Shown here one piece after another: positions 31,563 to 40,099 of a stretch of DNA of 64,000 bases (position 1 is the stretch's first letter; the number at the start of each line of letters is the position of its first letter). This stretch comes from an uncultured cyanobacterium (GTDB lineage Bacteria; Cyanobacteriota; Cyanobacteriia; Cyanobacteriales; Microcystaceae): contig CAISPN010000021.1 of assembly GCA_903887375.1 (NCBI GenBank), positions 54,972 to 118,971 on the forward strand, in the 5' to 3' direction. Made by a program: the position numbers and the translations under genes. The notes beneath the pieces were generated by a model. It made no database searches. It worked only from the letters and a program-made list of their open reading frames with translations, and was not told the DNA's origin.

Positions 31563-32741
31563 ATGCAATTTGCTCAGCGTTTGGCTAATTTTAAAACTAA
31601 TGTCTTTGCTGATATGGGCAAGGCCAAAACTATAGCTAGAGCAATGGGCAAGCAGGTCATAGATCTATCTTTGGGATCTTCGGATCTGCCAGTTGAGCCT
31701 CATATCATCAGGGCTATAGCTGAGTCACTCGAGGATCCTTCAACTTATGGCTATCTTTTGCATGATGGTACTAGAAAATTTAGAGAAGCGGTAGCCAAAT
31801 GGTATACCAACAGCTATGGAGTTTCTGTAGATCCCCAAAGCGAGGTTTTAACTTTAATAGGATCTCAAGAGGGGACTGCTCATTTGCCTTTAGTAGTGCT
31901 CAATCCAGGAGACTATGCTTTATTACTAGATCCTGGCTATCCTTCCCATAGCGGTGGGGTTTATTTAGCTAATGGCAAAATACATCCTTTGATTTTGAGA
32001 GCTTGCAATAGTTTTTTACCAGATTTTAGTGAAATTCCTCTTTCGGTTCTCCAACAGGCCAAGTTGATGATCCTTAGCTATCCACACAATCCAACTACTG
32101 CTACTGCTACTAAAGGTTTTTTTGAAGAGGCTCTAGATTTTTGTGATAAATGGAATATTGTCCTGGCTCATGATTTTCCCTATATGGATATGGTCTATGA
32201 GGGAATAGAAAAGCCACCTTCAATTTTGCAAATCGATAGGGAAAAAAGACGCTCTATTGAATTTTTTACCTTTTCTAAATCTTATAATATGGGCGGCTTG
32301 AGAATTGGTTTTGCTATTGGCAATAGTAAGTTGATCGAAGGGCTCAGCCAGGTCAAAGCAGCTATAGATTTTAACCAGTATTTGGGAATAATTAATGGTG
32401 CGATTGTTGCTCTCAATAGTCCATCTGAAAATATCAAAAAAACAGTCAATATTTTTGAGCAAAGACGCGATAGGCTACTTAATACGCTCTCTGACTACAA
32501 CTGGCAGATACCTTCTCCAATTTCAACTATGTATGTCTGGGCAAAAATTCCTGAGAAGATATCTTTGAGTTCTTTGGAGTTTTGCCTACAGTTGGTAGAA
32601 TCAACTGGTGTTGCTCTATCTCCTGGCAGTGGTTTTGGCCAAGCAGGCGAAGGTTATGTGCGCTTTGCTTTAGTTAAAGATGGTGATACTCTGGAATTGG
32701 CAGCTCATAAAATCGCTTCTTTTTTAGCTGGTCTTATCTGA
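31563..32741 (+). CDS. PLP-dependent aminotransferase, class I/II
   Basis: A 392-residue fold-type I aminotransferase. The PLP lysine is in FTFSKSYNMGGLRIGF, the LSYPHNPTTATA block carries the conserved Asn, and DFPYMDM the Asp/Tyr pair. It is close to the LL-diaminopimelate aminotransferase and alanine/aspartate groups, so the substrate is uncertain. LL-DAP aminotransferase would fit a cyanobacterium. It overlaps the next gene by 1 nt (TGATG). Confidence 0.85.
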   Translation: MQFAQRLANFKTNVFADMGKAKTIARAMGKQVIDLSLGSSDLPVEPHIIRAIAESLEDPSTYGYLLHDGTRKFREAVAKWYTNSYGVSVDPQSEVLTLIGSQEGTAHLPLVVLNPGDYALLLDPGYPSHSGGVYLANGKIHPLILRACNSFLPDFSEIPLSVLQQAKLMILSYPHNPTTATATKGFFEEALDFCDKWNIVLAHDFPYMDMVYEGIEKPPSILQIDREKRRSIEFFTFSKSYNMGGLRIGFAIGNSKLIEGLSQVKAAIDFNQYLGIINGAIVALNSPSENIKKTVNIFEQRRDRLLNTLSDYNWQIPSPISTMYVWAKIPEKISLSSLEFCLQLVESTGVALSPGSGFGQAGEGYVRFALVKDGDTLELAAHKIASFLAGLI

Positions 32742-33487
32742 TGAAATTAAAGTTTTTTTGCAGTTTTAGCTTAGCTATATTGTTGATCTTTGTATTACAA
32801 ATCAATAAAGTTAATGCTGTAAATTATCTCCTCTATGATCCAATCAAACAACCGGTGACTCTAGATCGCTATATGCCTCAATGGTTAATCTATGCTGATA
32901 CTGGTGGTGAGCAAGCTTGGCACAGGTCTCCACCTGGTACTCTCTTGGATACTCTGGCTGATTTTGATATAGTTGATGGCTATAGTAACTATGGCGGCTT
33001 GCATCTTGCCAATAAAGATTTTCCCAATCTTTCTCGCTCTAATGGCTATAGTTTGACTTTTATGGTAGAGATTTTAAAAGAAGAGCACACTCGAGCTGAA
33101 AGATCTGGTTTTAGTGTGATTATCCTGAGCCAAGATGTAAATAACAAAACTCATACTAGTCTAGAAATTGGCTTTCAGAAAAATCGAATCTTTCTGCAAA
33201 ATGATCAACCCCTATTTGGCCGCCAAGCAGCTCAAGAAAATCTAAAATTCAATCCCGTTGGTAAAGGTGCGATTGAATATCAAATCAAGGTAAAAGATAA
33301 TGAATATATTCTCTCTAGTGGCAAGAATCTTATACTAAAAGGAAAATTACGCGACTATACCAGATTTACTGGACTGTTGAACCCATACCGTTTTCCTAGT
33401 TTTATTTTTCTAGGAGATGATACGACTTCAGCAAGCGCCAAGATAAATCTAGGAAAGATAGTCTTGCAGGTAAATTCCCATACTTAG
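32741..33487 (+). CDS. Secreted protein with a choice-of-anchor/LamG-like beta fold
   Basis: A 248-residue protein with a signal peptide (hydrophobic residues 8-24, cleavage probably after VNA). The rest is beta-rich, with WHRSPPGTLLDTL, DGYSNYGGLHLANKDFP and SLTFMVEILKEEH, the pattern of proteins annotated as choice-of-anchor Y or lectin-like. It probably acts outside the inner membrane. It is translationally coupled to the aminotransferase by the TGATG overlap. No enzyme motif is seen. Confidence 0.75.
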   Translation: MKLKFFCSFSLAILLIFVLQINKVNAVNYLLYDPIKQPVTLDRYMPQWLIYADTGGEQAWHRSPPGTLLDTLADFDIVDGYSNYGGLHLANKDFPNLSRSNGYSLTFMVEILKEEHTRAERSGFSVIILSQDVNNKTHTSLEIGFQKNRIFLQNDQPLFGRQAAQENLKFNPVGKGAIEYQIKVKDNEYILSSGKNLILKGKLRDYTRFTGLLNPYRFPSFIFLGDDTTSASAKINLGKIVLQVNSHT

Positions 33488-33503
33488 ATAAATTTACAAT
33501 CCC

Positions 33504-34151
33504 CTAAAAGTTGCGATAGGCATCATTATACTGCTCTAGTCTTTTGAGCCATTGATTCCAATAGAATTCCAGCTCCTTTTGATCTAATTCAAAGCTTTGA
33601 ATGAGCTCAGGGGAGATTAGTATAATAGCGCCATAATCAATCTCAGTATTATGTATGCTTTGGTAAGCGCCTCTATAGGCTGCCAATTGTAAAAATTCAT
33701 CCTCGAGCCATTGTCTTGATTTTTCTTTGCCACTAGTTTTAAAATCTACAATAGTCAGATTGCCATACCAGTGAGCTAGTAAATCAAATCTTCCAGCATA
33801 AAGTAAATCAGGATGATACACCATCTCTTCAAGACCATCGACATGCTCAATGGTTGATAATGTTTCTTGTACTTTATTCCAGATCTCATTTAAATCTTCA
33901 GGGCATTCAACTTTTTCTCCCTTGAGTTGCTTTTCGATCATTTTATGAACTTTGCGGCCTTTCTCTAGAGCTCTTTGACTTATTCGATCTGCTTCGGGGC
34001 CCAAATTTTTGCGCCATTTGAGGAGGTTTTCTCTTTTTTGCTCTGGAATTGTTTCTTTTAGTATGGTCGTGACACCAGGTAAAATACCCTTTTCTGTAGA
34101 GTATACCCAATCACCTGAACTGGTACGTATGCGCTTCATGGGGGGGTACAT
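33504..34151 (-). CDS. RecB-like PD-(D/E)XK nuclease domain protein
   Basis: A 215-residue protein with the RecB-nuclease set: GRFDLLAHW (catalytic Asp), IVDFKTSGKEKS (D-x-K) and the QLAAYRGAY box (Q-xxx-Y). A stand-alone nuclease of this type is common in cyanobacteria and phages; whether it acts in repair or defence is unknown. Two starts are possible (34151 or 34139, MKRIRTSS...); neither has a clear ribosome-binding site. A G-run (GGGGGGG on the + strand) sits over the start. Confidence 0.83.
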   Translation of the reverse strand: MYPPMKRIRTSSGDWVYSTEKGILPGVTTILKETIPEQKRENLLKWRKNLGPEADRISQRALEKGRKVHKMIEKQLKGEKVECPEDLNEIWNKVQETLSTIEHVDGLEEMVYHPDLLYAGRFDLLAHWYGNLTIVDFKTSGKEKSRQWLEDEFLQLAAYRGAYQSIHNTEIDYGAIILISPELIQSFELDQKELEFYWNQWLKRLEQYNDAYRNF

Positions 34152-34244
34152 AATGTATTAACTTAAATTATAAGCGCATGTCAGTATATTAAAAATATAA
34201 TTAAAGACTAAGCTTAAAAGCTCACATTTGAAAAAGAGTTGATC

Positions 34245-34736
34245 ATGGCAGATCTTTATATAGATTGGGAACAGTATCATCAGTGCATTGAACAATTAGC
34301 CATAAAAATCCACAGCTCTTTTTGGCAGTTTGATCAAATTGTCTGCCTTGCTAAAGGTGGCTTGAGAATCGGCGATACGCTGAGTCGGATTTACCAAAAA
34401 CCTTTGGCTATCTTGTTTGCTGCATCCTATGGAGGCTCTGATAATAGAACCCAACAACAGCTCAAGTTCTCTCAACATCTAGCCATGTTAGAAGATAATT
34501 TGGGCAAGTATGTATTGCTAGTTGACGATCTGGCTGATTCAGGAATCACCCTGAGCTCTTCTGTAAATTGGCTTAAAGAGCGCTCAAATATTCAGGAGAT
34601 TCGCACAGCGGTTTTGTGGTACAAATCATGTTCTCTGGTTATACCAGATTACTATGTAGATTATTTGCCCAATAATCCCTGGATTCATCAACCCTTTGAG
34701 CATTATAAAAAACTTTCCATCCTACTAGATAAGTAA
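34245..34736 (+). CDS. Phosphoribosyltransferase family protein
   Basis: A 163-residue type I PRTase. The PRPP loop reads VLLVDDLADSGITLS near residues 90-104, and the N-terminal part holds IVCLAKGGLRIGDTLS, similar to xanthine-guanine PRTases. It may salvage a purine base, or be a non-canonical PRTase. The ATG at 34245 is preferred to a TTG two codons earlier. It lies 5 nt before a CsoR/InrS-type regulator, so they are likely co-transcribed. Confidence 0.82.
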   Translation: MADLYIDWEQYHQCIEQLAIKIHSSFWQFDQIVCLAKGGLRIGDTLSRIYQKPLAILFAASYGGSDNRTQQQLKFSQHLAMLEDNLGKYVLLVDDLADSGITLSSSVNWLKERSNIQEIRTAVLWYKSCSLVIPDYYVDYLPNNPWIHQPFEHYKKLSILLDK

Positions 34737-34741
34737 AAACA

Positions 34742-35041
34742 ATGAACGATCATCACCATAATCATCCTCATGTTCACGATGAAGCCTCTTTGCGTCAGAT
34801 TGCCAATCGTCTATCGCGCATAGAAGGACATATCAGGGGAGTTAAAACTATGGTCAATGAGGGGCGCTCTTGCCCTGATATTTTAATCCAACTAGCAGCA
34901 GTCAGAGGAGGTATTGACCGAGTCGCTAGATTGATACTAGATGAACATCTTTCAGAATGTATATCGCGCGCTGCCTCTCAGGGTAATATCGATATTGAAA
35001 TTGAAGAGCTAAAAGCTGCTTTAGATAGGTTTCTACCCTGA
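34742..35041 (+). CDS. inrS: CsoR/FrmR-family metal-responsive repressor, InrS-like
   Basis: A 99-residue all-helical repressor. The metal triad C44-H69-C73 has the exact CsoR spacing (25 and 4), and the N-terminus is His-rich (HHH, H8, H10, H12), as in the nickel sensor InrS of Synechocystis, which uses an N-terminal His. Metal specificity is inferred: nickel or copper. No metal exporter gene is adjacent, so its target is elsewhere. It overlaps the convergent lipoprotein gene by 9 nt. Confidence 0.85.
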   Translation: MNDHHHNHPHVHDEASLRQIANRLSRIEGHIRGVKTMVNEGRSCPDILIQLAAVRGGIDRVARLILDEHLSECISRAASQGNIDIEIEELKAALDRFLP

Positions 35042-35467
35042 ACCTTGGCAGTACCGTCCAATTTTCTCACCGACTGTTTTTTCATTTTTGCTAGTATCGA
35101 TTACTTGCTGCTTGGCCAATCTAGCGGTTTTAATATCTTTATTTTTAAGCGCTTTGAGCATCAAAATAGTAGATTGCCAATAGCGTTGATAAACTGTAGA
35201 AAGCTCTTTTTTATAATCTGCAAGAGTGGTATCAGAAAGGTTGAGATTATCTAATTCTTTGGCTGAATCTGCAAAGCGCTGAGCGGTTTCCTCTATTTTT
35301 TGGGGATCTTGGCTATGGCGACTAGATTGGGCTTGCTGGGAAATCTTTTGTGAGATTTGGGCTATTTTTTGACATTGAGCGATCTTGCTATCACTACAGC
35401 TAGCAATAAGGCAGCTTAAAACTGCAGCAAAACTCAACAGAGAAAAATTACGATAATGACTCAGCAC
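35033..35467 (-). CDS. Probable lipoprotein of unknown function
   Basis: A 144-residue protein with a lipobox (LIASCSDS; the Cys would be lipidated) after a hydrophobic signal segment (about residues 8-23). The mature part is helical and rich in Gln, Lys and Ala (KIEETAQRFADSAKELDNLNLS). No enzyme motif is seen. It overlaps the convergent repressor gene by 9 nt. Confidence 0.75.
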   Translation of the reverse strand: MLSHYRNFSLLSFAAVLSCLIASCSDSKIAQCQKIAQISQKISQQAQSSRHSQDPQKIEETAQRFADSAKELDNLNLSDTTLADYKKELSTVYQRYWQSTILMLKALKNKDIKTARLAKQQVIDTSKNEKTVGEKIGRYCQGSG

Positions 35468-35509
35468 ATTGAGTGAAATTACAAAGAAACTTAAGACAGA
35501 GAGAGCAAG

Positions 35510-35534
35510 AGGGGGTTTGTATGCCCCCTTTTTT
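35510..35534 (+). terminator. Strong hairpin with a T-run on the + strand, just after psbX
   Basis: AGGGGG (35510-35515) and CCCCCT (35524-35529) pair around an 8-nt loop, followed by a run of T (to 35534). The T-run lies on the + strand. psbX is transcribed on the minus strand, with its stop only 2 nt from the stem, so the hairpin can also end psbX. On the + strand it would stop antisense transcription coming from the repressor gene. Confidence 0.55.
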
Positions 35535-35535
35535 A

Positions 35536-35655
35536 CTAAGAACGTTGGATTTTATCTCTTTGACTGATAAAGAGCAGGCCTAGTGTAATGGGAACTACAA
35601 CAATAGTGCCTCCCCAAAATAAACTCCAGAAAAAGTTAGCTAAAGATGGTGTCAT
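35536..35655 (-). CDS. psbX: Photosystem II reaction centre protein X
   Basis: A 39-residue single-span thylakoid protein. The translation begins [16 protein letters not shown] and ends [11 protein letters not shown], matching cyanobacterial PsbX almost residue for residue; one hydrophobic helix spans about residues 9-30. PsbX sits at the edge of the photosystem II core near the QB site. It is shorter than most length cut-offs. It stands alone between fabG and the lipoprotein gene and is followed by a hairpin terminator. Confidence 0.95.
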   Translation of the reverse strand: MTPSLANFFWSLFWGGTIVVVPITLGLLFISQRDKIQRS

Positions 35656-35714
35656 AGTGGTTTAACCCTTTTTTATAGTTGAAAAAAGCAAAGATTCTTT
35701 TTATATTCTAAGCG

Positions 35715-36461
35715 CTAAGACATCACCATTCCACCATCGACATTAAAAATCTGTCCAGTAATGTAATTAGCTGCAGGATCACTAGCCAAGAAAGCTACCA
35801 TACCAGCTATTTCTTCTGGTTTACCATAGCGCCCTAAAGGGATTATCTTGAGAATTTCCTCAGCCTTGAGTCCCTCAGTCATATCAGTTTCAATAAAACC
35901 GGGCGCTACGGCATTGACGGTGATACCTCGGCTGGCAAATTCTTTAGCTAAGGTTTTGGTCAAACCAATCACTCCAGCTTTAGCAGCGCTATAATTGGCT
36001 TGGCCAGGGTTGCCCATTTGCCCAGCAACTGAGGCAATATTGATAATCTTGCCGCTACGCTGTTTTAACATAGATTTACTGACAGCTTGCGTACAGAGAA
36101 ATACACCTGTTAAATTAAGGTTAATTACAGCTTGCCAATCTTCTAATTTCATTCTCAATAACAGGGTATCTCTGGTGATACCAGCGTTGTTAACTAGAAT
36201 GTCAATTCTTCCTAATTGAGCAAGTGTTTCTTTGACCAAGGCTTCTACTTGCTCAGGTTGAGCAACATCTGCTTTGATAGCTACCGCTTTACCTCCTGCT
36301 TTGACGATGGTCTCTACCAAAGCTTGGGCCGCATCTTGAGAGCTTGTATAGTTGACAACAACAGAGGCTCCCTCTGCTGCTAGAGCTAATGCTATGGCTT
36401 TGCCAATTCCTCTAGATGCGCCAGTTACCAAGGCTACTTGATCTTTTAACCTCTCGTTCAT
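35715..36461 (-). CDS. fabG: 3-oxoacyl-[acyl-carrier-protein] reductase
   Basis: A 248-residue short-chain dehydrogenase with TGASRGIG (NADP-binding), NNAG, the YSAAK catalytic pair and the [10 protein letters not shown] loop typical of FabG. It reduces 3-ketoacyl-ACP in fatty-acid synthesis. I chose ATG 36461 (MNERLKDQ...), preceded by GGAGAA at a good distance; an in-frame ATG at 36485 would add 8 unusual residues. The divergent sbcC gene starts 49 nt away. Confidence 0.94.
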   Translation of the reverse strand: MNERLKDQVALVTGASRGIGKAIALALAAEGASVVVNYTSSQDAAQALVETIVKAGGKAVAIKADVAQPEQVEALVKETLAQLGRIDILVNNAGITRDTLLLRMKLEDWQAVINLNLTGVFLCTQAVSKSMLKQRSGKIINIASVAGQMGNPGQANYSAAKAGVIGLTKTLAKEFASRGITVNAVAPGFIETDMTEGLKAEEILKIIPLGRYGKPEEIAGMVAFLASDPAANYITGQIFNVDGGMVMS

Positions 36462-36509
36462 GAAATTTTCTCCACAATTTTTCACTATCTATATTAGAGT
36501 AATGCGCTG

Positions 36510-39500
36510 ATGATTCCTTTAAAACTCACTCTGAAAAACTTTTTTAGCTATCAAACAACTTGTCTTGATTTTCGCGGCCTCCATGTAGCCTGTGTTAGTG
36601 GTTCTAATGGATCTGGTAAATCCTCTCTTCTAGAGGCTATAACTTGGGCTCTCTGGAGCGAAAGTAGAGCTAAAGCTAAAGACGATGTGATTTTAGCTGG
36701 GGCAAATGATGTCAGAGTTGACTTTGAATTTTCGCTTAACAATCAAACTTATCGAGTAATTCGCACTCATGAAAGAAGACAGAGCGGATCATTAGAATTT
36801 CAGATTATGACAGATGATGGTCAGATTAAATCGCTTACAGGTAAGGGCATTAAAGATACTCAAGAGCTGATCAACAATGAATTGAGATTAGATTACGATA
36901 CATTTATTAACTCAGCCTATTTGCGCCAAGGCAGAGCTGATGAGTTCATGCTACGCAAACCCAATGAGCGCAAAGATGTTTTAGCAAAGATTCTCAAACT
37001 AGATGAATATGATCTCTTTGCTGAAAAATCTCAAGCTCAATCAAGGATACTCAAAATAGAGGTATCACAAATTGAAAAAAGACTCTCTGACATTGAGCAC
37101 GAATTAGCACATCAATCTACTTTAAAAGAGCAAAAAATAATTGTAGAGAAAAAAATCAACCTAGTAAAAGAAAATTATCAAACTGCTCAAGCCCAGCTTC
37201 AAGAAATCCAAGCTCAACAGTCAAATCGTCAATTTTGGGTCGATCAAATCAGGCAAATGGAAGAGCAACAAAAAAATGCTCAACAAGATTTACAGTATTA
37301 TAAAAATGAACAGAACAACTTAAATATTCAACTGCGCAAACTAGAAGCTATTATTGTCTCTGAACTGGAAATACTCAACAATTATCAAAGACTTGGACAA
37401 CTCAAACAAGAAGATGAAGATTTAAAAAATAAATTTGAAAATTATCAACTCAAAGAAAAAAATAAACAAGAGCTAGAAAAAAATATAAATCTAGAAATCA
37501 ATAGATTGAATAACGAAATTTTTAAACAAAAAACAGAACTAGAATTAATCCAAAAACAAGAAAAAGAAATAGAGAGTATTATTGGCGATACTAATACCAT
37601 AGAAAATGGGTATAAACAACTATGCCAAAATCGTATAGCTTTACAACAACTAGATAAAATTCAATCAGAGATTACTCCTCTTAATAATCAAAAATCAAAA
37701 ATTGAAAATGATATCGAGTTAAATAAAGTTACTCTTTTAGCCGAGCTAGAGCAGATAAAAAATACAGCTAATATTTTATCTTTAGAGCTAGGGAAAAAAG
37801 CAGAGGTTCTAGAAGAATTATCATTTATTGATCAGCAATTAGATCTGTTAGATAAAAAGAAAATATATTTAGAAAGGATAGAAGAGAAAAGCAATCAAAA
37901 AAAGCTATTAAAGCAAGAGCTTGAGCAGAAACAGCAAAACTTAAAACAGGAAATAGAAAAAGCAAATCAAAAACTTTCTCTTTTAGATCAACCAGGAGCT
38001 ACATGTCCTATTTGTCAGAGTTCTTTAGAAGAAGATCATCGCCAAATCGTTATCGAACAGATGAATCAGCAGGTTGAAAATACTCAACAAAATCTCTGGG
38101 ATTCTTATGAACAGGCTAAAGTATGTGAAAAGGAGCTGAATCAATTACTTACTCAACTTACGCAAGTTAAAGGAGAAATTAGAGCTAGCTCAGAACTGCA
38201 ACACAAACTCTCACAACAAGAAATAGTTTTAGATGATCTTGCCAAAAAAGAAGTCAGACTTAAAAATGAATTAAATCCTAAGATAGCCGAAATAGAAGAG
38301 CAATTAACACATCAAAACTTTGCTCTAAATTTGAGAAAAAACTTAGAGGATATAGTCTATAAATTAAATCAATTTAATTATAATGAACAAACTCATTCAC
38401 TGCTGAGAACCCAAGTAGATAGACTGCGCTACTTTGAATCTAAAAAAGACCGATTAGAAGAGGCAAATATCAAACAAAATACTATTATAAAAAGTAAGCC
38501 TATTATCTTAGATAATATAGCTAGTCTGGGGCAAGAATTGATAGATTTAAACCAAAATTCCAGCCTGCGACAAGCAATCTTAAAACTTGAGCAAGAAATC
38601 AAAGATTTAAATTACAATATAGAATATCATCGTTCTGTTCTAGGACAGATTAAGCAATTTAATGATGCTCAAATAAGATACCAGAAACTACAAGAATGTA
38701 AAGAGGAGTTACCAATTTTAAACAACAGCATTCAACAGAAAAATGAATTAATTCAAAGTAAAGAAAATGATCTGCAAAATAGATTTAAACAAATAGAGCA
38801 AGTCAAAGTTAAAATACAAGAATTTCGCGACTATAGCCAAGAGATTGAAAGATTAAAAGCTGAATTAGGAACAATTCAAGTCAGTATAGATTCTTTAAAT
38901 CAAAAGCAAGGAAGTTTACAACAGCAGGAGCAAAGACTAGAGATATTATCTATAGAAAAGCTGAACAAATCCGAACTATTGGCTAAATCACGCCACCAAA
39001 ACAGAATCTATGAAGAATTAGCCAAAGCATTTGGAACAAATGGTATTCAATCGATCATGATTGAAAATCTTCTTCCTAATTTAGAGCAGGAAACTAATAA
39101 TATCCTCTCCCGCTTGACTCAAAATCAACTGCATGTCTCTTTTATTACCCAAAAAAATGCCAGCAGTGGCAGTCGTAAAAACCGAGAAACCAAGACCATT
39201 GACACTTTAGATATCTTGATTGCTGACAATAATACTACAAGGCCTTATGAAGGATATTCTGGTGGGGAAGCTTTTCGGGTTAATTTTGCAATCAGATTAG
39301 CTCTTTCGCGTATACTAGCACAAAGAGCCGGAACCTCCCTGCAGATGTTGATAATCGATGAAGGATTTGGTACCCAAGATGCAGAAGGTTGTGAACGCCT
39401 AATAGCAGCTATCAATGCTATTGCTGATAACTTTACCTGTATTCTGGCAGTTACTCATATGCCTCAGTTCAAAGAAGCATTTCAACAGAGAATTGAGGTC

Positions 39501-39542
39501 AAAAAAAGCAGCCAAGGATCACAAATTTATTTGGTCAACTAA
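36510..39542 (+). CDS. sbcC: Exonuclease SbcC (Rad50-like ATPase)
   Basis: A 1010-residue SMC-type ATPase. The P-loop GSNGSGKSS is at residues 31-39. Two long coiled coils flank a zinc hook, CPIC at residues 499-502. The C-terminal ATPase half has the signature YSGGEAFRVNFA and Walker B MLIIDEGFGTQD. With SbcD it cuts hairpins and processes double-strand ends. SbcD lies about 13 kb away (52600-53835), not adjacent as in many bacteria. The ribosome-binding site is weak. Confidence 0.94.
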   Translation: MIPLKLTLKNFFSYQTTCLDFRGLHVACVSGSNGSGKSSLLEAITWALWSESRAKAKDDVILAGANDVRVDFEFSLNNQTYRVIRTHERRQSGSLEFQIMTDDGQIKSLTGKGIKDTQELINNELRLDYDTFINSAYLRQGRADEFMLRKPNERKDVLAKILKLDEYDLFAEKSQAQSRILKIEVSQIEKRLSDIEHELAHQSTLKEQKIIVEKKINLVKENYQTAQAQLQEIQAQQSNRQFWVDQIRQMEEQQKNAQQDLQYYKNEQNNLNIQLRKLEAIIVSELEILNNYQRLGQLKQEDEDLKNKFENYQLKEKNKQELEKNINLEINRLNNEIFKQKTELELIQKQEKEIESIIGDTNTIENGYKQLCQNRIALQQLDKIQSEITPLNNQKSKIENDIELNKVTLLAELEQIKNTANILSLELGKKAEVLEELSFIDQQLDLLDKKKIYLERIEEKSNQKKLLKQELEQKQQNLKQEIEKANQKLSLLDQPGATCPICQSSLEEDHRQIVIEQMNQQVENTQQNLWDSYEQAKVCEKELNQLLTQLTQVKGEIRASSELQHKLSQQEIVLDDLAKKEVRLKNELNPKIAEIEEQLTHQNFALNLRKNLEDIVYKLNQFNYNEQTHSLLRTQVDRLRYFESKKDRLEEANIKQNTIIKSKPIILDNIASLGQELIDLNQNSSLRQAILKLEQEIKDLNYNIEYHRSVLGQIKQFNDAQIRYQKLQECKEELPILNNSIQQKNELIQSKENDLQNRFKQIEQVKVKIQEFRDYSQEIERLKAELGTIQVSIDSLNQKQGSLQQQEQRLEILSIEKLNKSELLAKSRHQNRIYEELAKAFGTNGIQSIMIENLLPNLEQETNNILSRLTQNQLHVSFITQKNASSGSRKNRETKTIDTLDILIADNNTTRPYEGYSGGEAFRVNFAIRLALSRILAQRAGTSLQMLIIDEGFGTQDAEGCERLIAAINAIADNFTCILAVTHMPQFKEAFQQRIEVKKSSQGSQIYLVN

Positions 39543-39619
39543 CTTTTAGTTTTGGAATGCTGAAAAAATAGTCACCATACCCGATAAAATGTTTCAAATT
39601 AGCATTTAGTAACTTATAG

Positions 39620-40099
39620 ATGGAGATCATAAATTTTTTAGAACTTTATAGCGGACAATGGTTTTCCCAAAGAACCCACTATAATATGGCAGGCTCAGAA
39701 GTTGAAAATGCCAAAGCGGACTTAACCATTGAGCTACTTTTACCTGAAAATCCCCTAATTGCAGAGATTTGCCAAGATTCTCTATTAGGAGTGAAAACTA
39801 GCTGGGATACTTCAGTAGATTGGGCTGTGAGTAAACAAATTGGCTCATCTTTGCTTGTTTTTGCTAAAGATGGTCGTCTTTTTGCTCAAACACAAAAATC
39901 CTCTTTTTTAGAAGGATCCTACCGTCTTGAGAACCAAGAAACATTAATCCTGACAGTGAAAAATGAGAACCAAGAGATTGAAGAGAGAATCTGGTTTCCT
40001 AATTCTAATTTTAGATTGAGGACAAGTGTAGTTAAACAAGTACTTCCCCAATCCAGTTTTTATTCTGAAATCCGCAAACTGCCCCCTAAGCAAAGCTAG
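39620..40099 (+). CDS. cpcS: CpcS/CpeS-type phycobiliprotein chromophore lyase
   Basis: A 159-residue lipocalin-like protein with the N-terminal pattern FLELYSGQWFSQRTHYNM and the C-terminal SFYSEIRK motif that mark the CpcS/CpeS lyase group. It attaches a bilin to a cysteine of phycobiliproteins (typically phycocyanin or allophycocyanin beta-84). Which bilin and partner is not resolved by sequence alone. Its TAG stop overlaps the convergent gene by 4 nt (CTAG). Confidence 0.85.
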   Translation: MEIINFLELYSGQWFSQRTHYNMAGSEVENAKADLTIELLLPENPLIAEICQDSLLGVKTSWDTSVDWAVSKQIGSSLLVFAKDGRLFAQTQKSSFLEGSYRLENQETLILTVKNENQEIEERIWFPNSNFRLRTSVVKQVLPQSSFYSEIRKLPPKQS

